DNA from: Nemania diffusa
Taxonomy: Eukaryota > Ascomycota > Sordariomycetes > Xylariales > Xylariaceae
Reading direction: 5' to 3'
Length of the DNA: 64,000 nucleotides
Assembly: GCA_038501195.1 (NCBI GenBank)
Contig: JBBPUQ010000011.1
Span: 372,001 to 436,000 of the forward strand
Part shown: one piece after another, positions 24,414-35,540 of the stretch
Numbering within the stretch: the stretch's first letter is position 1
Layout of the letters: every line of letters starts with the position of its first letter
Program-made: the position numbers and the translations under genes
The notes under the pieces: model-generated
Seen by the model: the letters and a program-made list of their open reading frames with translations, nothing else
Told to the model about the DNA's origin: nothing
Databases searched by the model: none

Positions 24414-27400
24414 TCATCTCAATTGTTCCTCTCTCGCCCATTGCTCATCGCTATGTCCCTTTATAGCTTTCAGGTATTTATTAAAGGCCGCGGACGTCTT
24501 CATAACTTGACTCAAATGTGGCCAGTCAAGCCTTTCATTCTTGTGTTTGGCAAGTTGCCGCGCCGTCAGTAACGCGTTACGGATCTGGCGGCCGTTCATA
24601 TCTTCCGAGGCCAACTCGTCGAGACGTCGCTCGAGTTCAGACATGTTGGCGTCTTCCCCACTCTCTTCGATCATATCAAAGAAGTTGCACCAGATTTGTC
24701 TCCTTGATTTTTTGGTTAGCTTATCATAATGGATAGCGACCTATTTCATTACTATGTTTAGCTGTGGCGAATACTAGTTTGGACTCGGGAGCGGGTAGAT
24801 AATTACCTGGATACGAGATTTGAAAGCTTCATCGAACGTCCCCACGCGGTTTGACGTTAGGATAAGAATTCCGTCATAGTATTCAAGTATGCGAAGAAAC
24901 ACTGCGCAGGTGTTAGACTTGAATCTATGTAACGCATAGGAGGTTGTGCTACAAACCTGATACGAGACTATTTCGCTGTAGATCAGCCATTGTCCGCTCC
25001 TCAAGGAACACATCTGCTTCATCAAATAGCATCACTGCAAGATCGTCAGTAGCTATCTCGATTGCTTCCATACCTTCAATCTAAACTTACCACAGTCCCA
25101 GAGTTTTCCTAGATACAATACGGATTCTAGATATTTCTCCACCTTTTCTGCTTCAGTTCCAATATCACCACATGTCACCCGGTACAGCGGTTTTTCGGCA
25201 ATCTCAGCGACACTAAATTATTCAGCCTGGCTCTCGTATGATGGTTAAAGAGGGTGAGACCTTACCTTTCCGCCGTTAACGTCTTACCTGTTCCCGGACT
25301 ACCGTGTAGCAGAACAATTAATCCGTTTCCTTTTCCGACGATAACATCGTCCATCTTCTCCGCTCGCGTCTGAACATCGACTAGCGCATGAATCATCTCC
25401 TTGGTGCTTGGCTCTAGGACGAGACGTTCGAATGCTTTCTTGTTCCAATCCACCGCAAACAGATTTTGAACGAAAATTAAAACTGTGAAGTAATTGATCA
25501 ATAATGCCTGATTTTTAGGTGTACAAGTCACAGATTTTGTTATAGAGAAATCTACATACCCCATTTCTTCTCGAATAGGTTGAAGCCATAGATTGTCAGA
25601 GGGAGCAGTTTAGCTGCATTAGGAGGTAGCAGATCCTGTCGATTAATTTTAGAAGGCCAAGGGTCGAGAATATCATCTAGACGCGAGGCATCTCTAAATG
25701 AAGTCCCGTGCATAATATGGTAGGTGGCAACATCGACCATGAAACGGGCGTCGTTCTACTCCCCTTTTATTAGCGGAAAGTAATATCATACGAACAGCAA
25801 GTCCTTACATAGTAGCGGTCGCGGGCCTTCGTCCACCCGGTGTATCGGAGATATGATAGCATCCGGACACTCCAAAATTTTTGTCCTCTCTTTTCGAGCT
25901 GTTCGATATCACTCTTCTCGGCATATTCGATAGGATGAATCATCAAGGCCGAAATTGGCTGCTTTTCGTCGGGCAAAATTTCAAACTTCTCACTCCAGGC
26001 TTGTCTATAGAGTTCATTGCCATTGTATCCCCATGCCCAGCCGTGAAAGACAAGATAGCCCTCATTCTGTTCCGGATAAGACTGTAAGACTGCAGCTGTA
26101 AGGCCATTCGGATTCTGCCGACTTATCACCATTTGATTGGGTTTAAACAGCTTGCCAAAATGGAATGGCGTTATCAAGCCTCTTTCCAACATCTCGTCTG
26201 CGTTCTTGTACTCATCCATATAGTTCTCGTAAACGTAGTCAAGAAGAGGCTTCAATACGCCACTGTGAGTATCCTGCTGTAGCAATTCTTTAAGTTTATG
26301 GCGGTGGTGATAGATGAATAGGTAAGGTGCATCCATTTCGGGCGTTCCAACTTCATCCCGGCGAGAATATAAGCGGAAATCCGCAACCTGTTTGAGAGCC
26401 TTATTTAGTAGGGGAGAAATAATTCTGATTCTTTCATATCTTTCTGAAGCCACAGCCGTTAAGCCGTTGAGACCCTGCATGGCGAGTCGCGTTCTGTGGT
26501 CCCTGTGTAGAGTACAATCATGCTCTTTGAACACATTGAAGCAACTATTCGGGTGCAGTCGGAGATGCACACCGGCGTTGATTATTTGTTCCTTACCGAT
26601 TAAAATTGATTTGCTACCGCTCAAGGATTGGACTGTCGGTTCGTGGGTGTAGACTGTTCTGTCATGAAAATGAGATGAATCGGCACAAAAGATGCGATGT
26701 AATGTATACCCGCGAGGAGCCTCGGCCACATTATCGGCCCGAGAGCTAACAGAGACAACGGCGTTTTGATCTACAGCTTGCTTGAATTGTAGTTGACTCT
26801 CTAGTAAATCAATTGTATCAAGAAGATACGCGATATATTTCGGCGCCTCTTTAGATTGATCTAAGGCATTGATTTGTAGATGATTCTGTGCAATATCACT
26901 TAATGCGTCCGCTAATCCTCCTTGCTTGGGCTGCACAGTTGAACTGGACGCCTTTGCCATCCCATGTTCATGATCCTGGTTAGCCTTGGCCTCGGACGTA
27001 GCTTTGGTGATGGGGACGAGCACTGATGTCTCTTCTGCACCAGTGGGCGATCGTGAATTAATTTCGCCACAAGTTGAGCCTTCAACGTTAGGATCAGCCT
27101 TCTTCTCTTGTGGCATTCTTTCTTGAACTTTCTCCTTATTGGTACTGACGTCATGAATGGATTCGTCACCTTGTCCTTCTTTTAAGTCGTGCGGATAGTT
27201 GATTGCTGTAATCGATTGTAACCCCGCAGCTGTGCCTTCACCGTCTTGGGGGCTTGCTGTTGCTCCTCTTCGAACTGCTACTCTCTGTCGCCATCCTGCG
27301 TCCTGAGTGATTTTAAGCAATGGGTATCTTGACTGAGGCGGGCCAGGCCTTGGTTGAGGCGAAGGCCAGGGTTGCTGTCTGGGAGTAGTAACTTGATCCA

Positions 27401-27668
27401 AATTACTAGGGAGGGGTGGCGACCTGCGCCCAGGAGTCAACCCCACCTCATGGGGGTCATTCAGTTGTGACAAAAGGAGTCGCTTCTTTGACGATTCTTC
27501 AATGGTGTCATCCTTAGATATAGTCGAGTGTAGGAAAATGGCATCTTTGGGCGACTCATTGTGACTGACAGTGCTGTCGTCATCAGACTCTGTCTCAAAC
27601 TCGCTGGTCGTGGCTGATTTTGATTGACTAGCATCAGAATCTTCGGGGTTCTTCGGTGTCGCTACCAT
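24414..27668 (-). CDS. AAA-family ATPase with N-terminal DUF7025-like region
   Basis: Seven exons (27668-25809, 25755-25560, 25482-25266, 25212-25091, 25034-24957, 24901-24807, 24740-24414) join in frame to 964 residues. Residues 1-300 are low-complexity, acidic and proline-rich. About 420-580 resembles the fungal DUF7025 region that precedes an AAA module (YLFIYHHRHKL, GKLFKPNQMV, WAWGYNGNELYRQ). The ATPase has Walker A GSPGTGKT at 746-753, Walker B VMLFDEADVF at 799-808, a sensor-1-like ILILTSNR and an arginine-finger-like FDEAFKSRIQ. A helical lid follows. All nucleotide-binding residues are present, so it should be an active ATPase. Its target is unknown; such proteins are abundant and rapidly diversifying in filamentous fungi. 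It is transcribed divergently from the DUF7708 gene, about 1.2 kb away. Start chosen as the first ATG of the long open exon. Confidence 0.88.
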
Positions 27669-28900
27669 CGTGCTTTATTGATTGTTACAAGTACATAGAT
27701 GGGGAAAGACAGAATTTAGCACATAGTCAAAATTAAATTAAATGGGCACGAGGAATTGAACACATTTTATCTTCCCGAAGTCGGCAAGAGACTTCGCTTG
27801 AATCTCATTCGCTCTCTCGTCAATGATCATGTAGCTGATTGAGAGATTAGGCGTCAGGGACTACGTCGGCCGAGTAAGCAGCCTGCGTCCTCGAGTAGTC
27901 CAGTGGCATCATGCCGATCGAAATCGATACATGGGTACAAGCAGTCCGGATCAATCAGAAGATTGGCATCTACTCCCCCATTGGCCGGCATTCTTGTAAA
28001 CTGCACTCTGATTTACTCGCCAGCCCTTTTGCTTGGGTAGTGATTGGTTCGGATTAGAACAGGGGTGGCAGTGCGCAAAAGAAATATGCACTGATATGTT
28101 CTGTCATGCTGTTTAGTCGTTGCTGAGGTGCTGGGTGCGTCGCTTCGCCTGGCCGTGGCGGATGCGACCTGAGGCAGGCTACGAAATGCTGTGGGCGAAG
28201 GCTTCTATGGGCGCAATGTTGGCAAGGGCCCAGCCTTTGAACAGAGTAAATTGGTTGCTAAAAAGAATAGTGACGGAACAGGGTACGCGAGGCTTAGCTT
28301 ACATTGATATACTATTCAATTCATCAGAACGGCGACTTCCATAATGGATGCTTCCAGAATGGGCATCCTAGAATTGTCTTATAACGATAGGAAACAATAA
28401 CGAATGTTTCCGAGCACGTTATTCCCATTTGTGTTCTACGTGTAGCTGAAGAGAAACCGCCAGTGACTGGAAATGTTGTGCACAAGATGCAAGTTGGTAC
28501 TTAAACCTTTCTCGTGAGATCACCTTCTGCGTAATCAATCATATACAGCATTTATTGCTGAAAACTATTATCAGGCGTGGCCAATATTCAATTGGCCGTT
28601 GAGTGTGTCGATCAAGATGAAGTAGGCTGTGGTAGCAAGCTTACCGCAGTATGCAGTCCGAATGCAGGATTGGGAGGCAGATTTCAAGACGAACTTGTCA
28701 GGCATGTCGCGCCCCATTGCTATCAATGCAGTGCTGCTGCGGGGTAAATACACAGGTCGGAGGCCTTCGATCAACAATCTCCAACATGGCCCAGACGGAT
28801 CCATTGATATCATATCAATCCTTTTGTGGGAAAGTTAGAAAGGATAATTATGTAGAAGGACAGCAATTATGGAGTTGAGCCATCGCCTTTGACTAGTGTC
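27669..28900. other. Divergent intergenic region between the AAA and DUF7708 genes
   Basis: 1.23 kb with no convincing gene; ORFs at 28120-28344 and 28571-28878 have no domain and overlap on opposite strands. It must contain both 5' flanks. No conserved motif was recognised. Confidence 0.45.
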
Positions 28901-30879
28901 ATGGCCCTTGCAACGCGAAATCACCAGCTCGCGCCTAGCGAACAGTCTCTTGCTATCCCACCACACTTAGAGGCTGTCAGCGAGCGACTGGGGTTCAGCT
29001 CTTATGTAGATTGGTACCTTGGAGACTCAAACGAAAGGTAAGCAGCTATCACGCTCATTAGACTATCACACACTAAGAGTAATAGATGGACCGATGTAGC
29101 TAAAGACGCGTATGATGCAGCAGTTAAAATTCTAGAATCTGAGCTTGCGTTCAACGAGCGGCATACCATATGGCTACGCAATCAGACCTCGATGAAAGAT
29201 GTCCATGAGGCGCTGTCGGCCGCCATACGGGAGTATGATGCGAGACCGAAGGACAGTAAGATCCGAACATGGCTTGCTAGTTGCTCCTCTAGAGTAATGT
29301 ACTACGGTGGTGAGTATAACATTGCCATATATGTTATAAACTTGAAAACGCTCTAGTAACGCCGTTACAGCTATTTTCGACACATTTTCGCAGCATCATC
29401 CTGAATATGTTTCTTTGGTGTGGGGTGCAATGAAATTCCTCTTCATTGTAAGCGTGTTATTGTATCCCCCTTTTTAAGTTTCCGGCTAACGAATACTAGG
29501 GAGTGTTAAACCACGAGGAGCACCTCATCGAGTTTTCTAAAGCTGTCTCAAGAATTGCGGATGTACTTCCACGCACAGAGCTACATTCGTCCCTATACCC
29601 AACTGTACGAATGCAAGAGGCTGTCTCCCAAGTCTATGCTAAGATTGTAGAGTTCTCGGTACTTGCAATCAAGTGGTATAAGAAGGGTCGCTTTTCGCAC
29701 TCTATATCTGCCCTCACCAAGCCTTTCAGTCTCAAGTACAAGCCTCTCCTGGATGATATTACCGATCGGTCAAGGCGTGTAGATCAGTTGGCGAATGCCG
29801 CGTCGAAGGCTGAGATCAGGGACCTTCATATTCAGGTGGTAGGGTTAGATAAGAGACTTGCTCAAATTACTGAAGCCATGGTAGGTGAGTATGCTCCGAT
29901 CAATTTCGTTACCTCACCATTTGTCAATTGCGTGGTTAGCACTGGTAATGACTATTGCACAGCGCAAGGGGAGCGACAGGCTCTACAAAACCAATCTTTC
30001 TATGCCTTTCAAAGTAATTACAAGCATGATTTTCAAAGAGCTCAAATCGAAAACATGCAGAGCACCGTATTGACAGAGGAAGTGGGTATGTCAGACGAAA
30101 CTCTAGCATACTACCGATCAATGCGAAATAGACGCCGGCAGAAAACACCAACTCAACTGCCTAGATCAGCGCTTGAGACGCTCAAGACGTGGATATCAGA
30201 TCCTGCATCGTCAATGCTGATTGCTCAAGGACAAGGAGTCAGAACAAGTTCAGCTGATTTCGCTGCCGACTTCCTTGATACTATTCTAGATCAGGGCTAT
30301 CCTATCATCTGGGCACTACCGTCCAATACCTTTGAAGAGGGGACAGCGCGGCAGACATTCGTATGCATACTGAAGTCATTGATATCGCAGTGTCTCAATA
30401 TAGAGCCAGCTATTGTGAGCGAAGGAGGTAATCCGATCACCATGAAGCATTTCAAATCCGTAAGGAGCATACATCAATGGTATGACGTTTTTGCGCGCTG
30501 TACGAGGTCTTTTGCGAGGTTGTTCATCATAATTGATATGAACCTAATCGAGTGCGCAGCTGCGCACCAAGATGGGGAAGACGAATACTTCAAAGGAGAC
30601 GAATTTATCGAAAGACTGTCGGAAATTGTGAGTTGTCGGCCGCAAGGGGGGTTAAAGGTCGTCATCGCCTCATGGAAGTTTGATACTAGCTTATCGCTCA
30701 ATGCCAGCGACATGACGGGAGAAATGAGAATATTCACAGACATGGGGAGAAGGATTGAAAGAAGGATGCGGCAGCCTAAGTTTCGCTTGATGTTTCGCAG
30801 AAGAAACCAATTGTTCTCTGAGAGACTTAGGATGGCTGTTAGTATCATAGATCGACCGGATTCAGAAAACCTACTGTAG
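28901..30879 (+). CDS. DUF7708 protein with degenerate NTPase-like region
   Basis: Exons 28901-29037, 29086-29309, 29371-29447 and 29500-30879 join in frame to 605 residues. An optional 78-nt in-frame intron (29885-29962, gtgagt...cacag) would give 579. Residues about 60-230 fit the DUF7708 domain found at the N-terminus of fungal STAND/NLR-like proteins, with the signature AIFDTFSQHHPEYVSLVWGA running into FLFIGVLNHEEHL. Residues 387-397 (LIAQGQGVRTSS) sit where a P-loop is expected but lack GK[ST]. Residues 487-497 (LFIIIDMNLIE) look like a Walker B strand with one acidic residue, and GGLKVVIASW like a sensor strand. There are no ankyrin, WD40 or TPR repeats; the protein ends about 110 residues later in a basic tail. 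It may be a pseudo-NTPase; a role in self/non-self recognition is only suggested by family. Confidence 0.82.
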
Positions 30880-33092
30880 ATTCAAACTTGTATGCAGAGT
30901 AACGCCAAAGCCAACGAGAATTATGCGCGGCACAACATCGAATCTGGATGTCTAGAAGCACAAAAAAAAAATCGTTTAATGCTAAGCCGAAACTCCCAGG
31001 CTTAGCTACAAAGTTATTATAAACTAGTACAAAATGTATATAATGGATATAATTAAATGAGCATATAGACAAGCTGGTTACGTCGCCGGTGCTAACCCGA
31101 GAGATCAGCTAAGGAAGTAGATAGGTAGAGAACGTCGCAAATACTTTACGCCGCGCTATATGCTATTTACTCAAATGGCTTGCACGGATTGGTTGAACGC
31201 ATATATTGGGGGAGCATGAGCCCTACTCGAGACCTAGAAGCTGAAGTGCGCTTTCGTCGAGTACCTCGCGCATAGGGCTCGAATAGCGCCCAAACTCATG
31301 CCCTAAATGGTGTTCTTTTTTTAAGAGGAAGGGTGCCTTCGAAGCCTAAGGTGTATTGTACAAAATATAGCTAAGTTTCGAAAGCTAAAAAAGGAATAAA
31401 AAAACCTCCGACCACCACTAAAAACCCTGTTGGATTGGTGACATATACTAAAATAATGTGTTGCATTACAATTATCTTTTGGCGCAAGGGTAAAATCTAA
31501 CAAAACCACCCCTTTCATAGGAAGCGAGAAAAGTGTGGCAACAAGAAAAAACCCCTTATGCGGTATAAAGCACGACAAACCCCCTTTATAGAGATAGTCG
31601 GAAGCTCGTGCGCGTGGGCTAGCCTATTGAGGAATAAAATACTTCATGTTGCGCCGTAAACTTTATAGCCCGTATACTAGCATACACGATATATTTTAAC
31701 AACAGCCTTTTTAATACAAATATTTAGTTGTATGTAGTATTTAGTTAAAAATGCTATTAAATAATACAATTTATATTATTACATATACCAACGTTATGGA
31801 GAAAAAATAAGCTTACAAGATCAGTAGGTATTTCTGCTTGGTTAGGCCTATAGGTGAGTACACTCTCTATATGGGGGTTTACATATGTTCGGGTCAGCAG
31901 CTGTAACATCTTGGAATCTAAGCGTGTCCATATACTCTAGTAAATAACGAAAAAATCGCTAAGGAGATGCAGAAAACACGCGAGTTCAGCTTCCCAAAAA
32001 TAGTGTTCCACTAGTTGCTATATCGCGTGACATAGAGTTGATAGAGAAAGAGGTATTTGTGCGATGTTGTATAGTCTATAAATAAATATGTTTTTATAAT
32101 AATAGAACGGCATTTTTTATATTTCCATTATACCAAAGTTATAATATTCTTTTTAAATGCCAGATCGTATATAACATAACATCGTACAACTTAAAAAAGC
32201 TGGAAGTAGTTCGACTAACATATTGTCAAGTGAGCACTGCAGTAGACATATAAAAATACTGCTAACAACGCTATCAACAGCGTGTCCCAAAAACGGGTGC
32301 CCCCCTATAGGTAGGTCCGCATATATATATATATATGTATAAATAGACAAGTTGCCTGCTTCCCTCCCTCTATTTACACCCAAGATATCTTCTCCCTGTC
32401 TAGCTTAGTACCACCCTACACCCTGTACTCCTCCGCAAACTACTGCGCCCCCCCTGTTAATCGGTGAAAGGCCGCCATATTCTTTCTCTTGGCAGCCGGG
32501 TGCGGTAAACACGCACGTGTCGGTGTCCCGCGGCCGTATCAAAGCCACTGAATCGCCGCGTACGCAGGTCCGCCCTAGACCTCACATATTTAGTCTCCGC
32601 CACGGAGCTAGACCCCGTTTACGTTGCCGGCGAAACGAGTTCATGCCCACGACCTTTGTGCCCGAGGGCGAGATGTCATGACGGGCGGGCCACTTTTCTG
32701 ATATATGTGCGGACAGCTTGTTTCATACACCAAGTATTCATGCGCTATCTAGCGATCATCATATCATATCATGGCCCCCCTAGTGTTGACGTTCCGACGT
32801 CTACGACTAGGCTAACCAATAGTAGCCGCACCAATACACGCCCTGGATAATACCCATAGAAGTCTTCTCACCCGTTTCAAGCGTACTTGAAGCCCTCGTG
32901 TACTAGGCTTGACTTGGGTCTTGTGAATGATCGAAGAGTCTGGGCGAGTAGATGAAGAACTCGACTCTAAAAGCCGGCTCTAGTATCGCATTCTCCAACT
33001 AGGTCTGAGGTAGAGAAGTAACGTCCTGCGCCCATCTTCATACCTCTTTCTCATGTTGAATGTAATTGGGTTCGCCCCTTCGGGGCGTATCA
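30880..33092. other. Intergenic, AT-rich in part
   Basis: No gene is recognised in 2.2 kb. AT-rich patches (about 31.65-31.82 and 32.05-32.16 kb) and an (AT)n run near 32322-32336 are present. The ORF at 31321-31578 is low-complexity and not supported. A perfect short hairpin (cgccccttcggggcg, 33073-33087) lies just past the stop codon of the regulator gene. Confidence 0.5.
33073..33087 (-). other. GC hairpin just after the regulator stop codon
   Basis: cgccccttcggggcg can form a six-base-pair stem with a three-base loop. It begins six bases beyond the stop codon at 33093 and so would lie in the 3' UTR. Fungal transcription does not end at such hairpins, so it is more likely an RNA-stability element or chance. 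Confidence 0.4.
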
Positions 33093-35540
33093 CTATACTG
33101 TCATCGGTGGAAAGTCTGTGTTTAACCACTCTTGTGAAAACCATGAGGCAGACTCTACCCCAGTATTACCGTACGACTCGAGAGCAAAGTCAAAGCCATC
33201 CATCGCACCCTCGAAAGCATTGTTGTTGTCTAGGCCATCAGGGGGGACGACAGGAGGGAGATTTGGCCTAGCCAGGGTAGGATCATTAACCGCTAGATCT
33301 GAAAAGGAAGGATCGCGGCGGTGTTGTGGCGGGACGGGTGTGGTACCGGACACCGGAGTATGGATTGCGCCGTTATTAGTGTGCACACCGGACTCCGACA
33401 TATTTACGGAGGGCGATGGCACTGGGACCATAGGTAGCTCACCCTCATCTAAGAGATGTATATGCTGATGTTGATTGAGGGCTTGGCGTGGCAAAGGTGT
33501 TTGTGAAACAGGACCAACACTTATCATGTCGGGAGAATCTTGTCGACTTGGACTGGCGCTTGATGTGAGACCACGGGAGATAAGTTTCTCAAGATCGGAC
33601 ACCTTAGGAGAAAAGATCTGGTTAGTACATTGTCGCAGGCCTCAAATTAGGACGTAAACTTACAATCGAAGCTCCAGCAGGCACGTGACTCATCGCTCGG
33701 GCGATTTGGAGGCATCGGTTCCCATGCTCAATTACTTGATCCATAGTTAATCGCAATTCGCTCTTATTCGTTTGGTAGGCAAAGTAAAGCATTCGGGCAC
33801 ATTGATAGGCACAAACGGAAAGATCGAGGTCCGTAACAGGCAGGCCACCATCTAAGGCCAGGATGAGGCGGAAAATCTCAACCATGGCGATGGCATGCTC
33901 GAAACACTGGCGTGTACAGTACGACACAAATTGGGGTTCAAGGCGATTGACACCGGATCTCGGAAGTGCCTCTTTGAGGCCACTTAGTACAATGCGATAG
34001 AGATCGCAATGGCACTGCCGCCACCATACATGGATCATGATATATACGCATAAGCGTGGGGAGTAAGCTCGTAATTGGAGATTGCTCTCTGAAAATTTGA
34101 AGGAAGCAGGCAGATGGTCGTTGAAGGTATCCAGCTCCCGCGAGAGAACTTTGATCAATTGTGGCAGTTGGACGACCTCGGTCTCAGGCATGTTCAACAC
34201 ATTTTTAGTACAATACGACACCCTACTCCTCATCCATAGAAGTCGTACGTGCAGGGCTAAGGAGCCAACGTCGTCGGGGAAGGGTTGTGAAGGAAGTGGT
34301 CGGAGATGCCCCGTGACTTGAGGGAGGTCAAATTCGAAGTTACGTTCATTGCATGGGAGTTGGATATGTAAAGAGTCGGGAGGGAGCAGAGTAAAGTCAG
34401 CCTGTCCACCATTGACTCCAGAGTCTATTGTAAGGAACGCCCACATGAGCCTTCGTCGGGATTCTCTGGCCAGAAAGCATAAGCTCTGGTTTTCATAGTT
34501 TAATCGAAGGGCGTACGCGAAACGGGCCGCCGTGGCGGCTAACATAAAGGCACTCGTAAATCTCCGGGAGAGTATCCGGTGCTTCATCACGAGCACGAGG
34601 GCTTGGATCTTAATAGTAGAGGGGTTTTCCAAGTCTTGTAAGACCATAGTCTGGCATTCGTCAATACATCTCGCGCCATATTCGCGCATACCAGGGCCTA
34701 AATCGGTGAGCAGCGAGGTAACGCCCACAAGAGCAAGTAGGAGAGCCCTGTCCATCATGCCGGCATGATAGCGTTGCATAAGGGACGCACGATGGAGAAA
34801 GGAGAAGACCGGGACGTGGTGCACATGCCGGAAATAGTGGCTGAAGGTACGTTGTATCAGACTTTCGTCTGGATGTATAAGTCTAATATTCCCCATATTA
34901 GCCTTTGCGTGCTAGGAAGACAGCAGTGTCGGTAGACATACGAATCGAAACCCAGCCTCTTTGAGAGCTGGGCGCTGGAGATGTCGAAGCTCTCATGGTC
35001 GGCACTACCACTGCGACCGTGATGAGAGCCATGGTGGTCCCTTTGTGTCATTGTCCTCTTCTCTGGAGGTTCTGAGGCCACCGATTCATGCTCCGAGTCG
35101 GTGGTGCCATGGTGTTGGGTGTTGGTGGCGGTACCGCTGATACCAGCAGACCGCTTCGTCGGGCGGTAGATACACTCGATACCCTGAGACTGACATCGCG
35201 CACATTTCGGGGTCTCGCCAGTACACCTGGCTTTCCTCGAGTGGCAGTTTGTGCAGGCCAACCTCACCCGTCGTCTAGGCAGGCTGAAGGCAGTGATGCT
35301 GTCCGAGTCGGCATGTGGCGATCCGGTGTCCTGGAACGAGCAGGTGAAGCCGAGTCGCTCGCAGTTCTGGCAGATGTCTCGTCGGCCGTCACAGCGCACC
35401 TTTCGCAGACGGCAGGTCGAGCAGGTCTGGCTCGTCTTCTTGGGAGGTCGGTTGGCCGGGTCGGCAGCGGCAGCATCAGCGGCTACCTCAGCTGCCGTGT
35501 CCGCAGCGGCCACCTGGACGCTCATGTGTTCCATGTCCAT
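33093..35540 (-). CDS. Transcription factor with two tandem Zn2Cys6 clusters
   Basis: Three exons (35540-34942, 34882-33664, 33602-33093) join in frame to 775 residues. Two complete C-x2-C-x6-C-x6-C-x2-C-x6-C clusters are present: Cys 40, 43, 50, 57, 60, 67 (CSTCRLRKVRC...) and Cys 96, 99, 106, 113, 116, 123 (CTNCHSRKARC...). Each has the basic loop that contacts CGG half-sites. An alanine-rich stretch precedes the first. Residues about 200-620 fit the fungal-specific regulator middle region (FSHYFRHVHHVPVFSFLHRA, later SRRRLMWAFLTIDSG). The C-terminus is Ser/Pro-rich and ends in an acidic-aromatic tail (WFSQEWLNTDFPPMTV), which may activate transcription. Usual members have one cluster, so the tandem arrangement is notable. 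Its targets are unknown; nearest genes are the hydratase and the alcohol oxidase. Confidence 0.9.
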
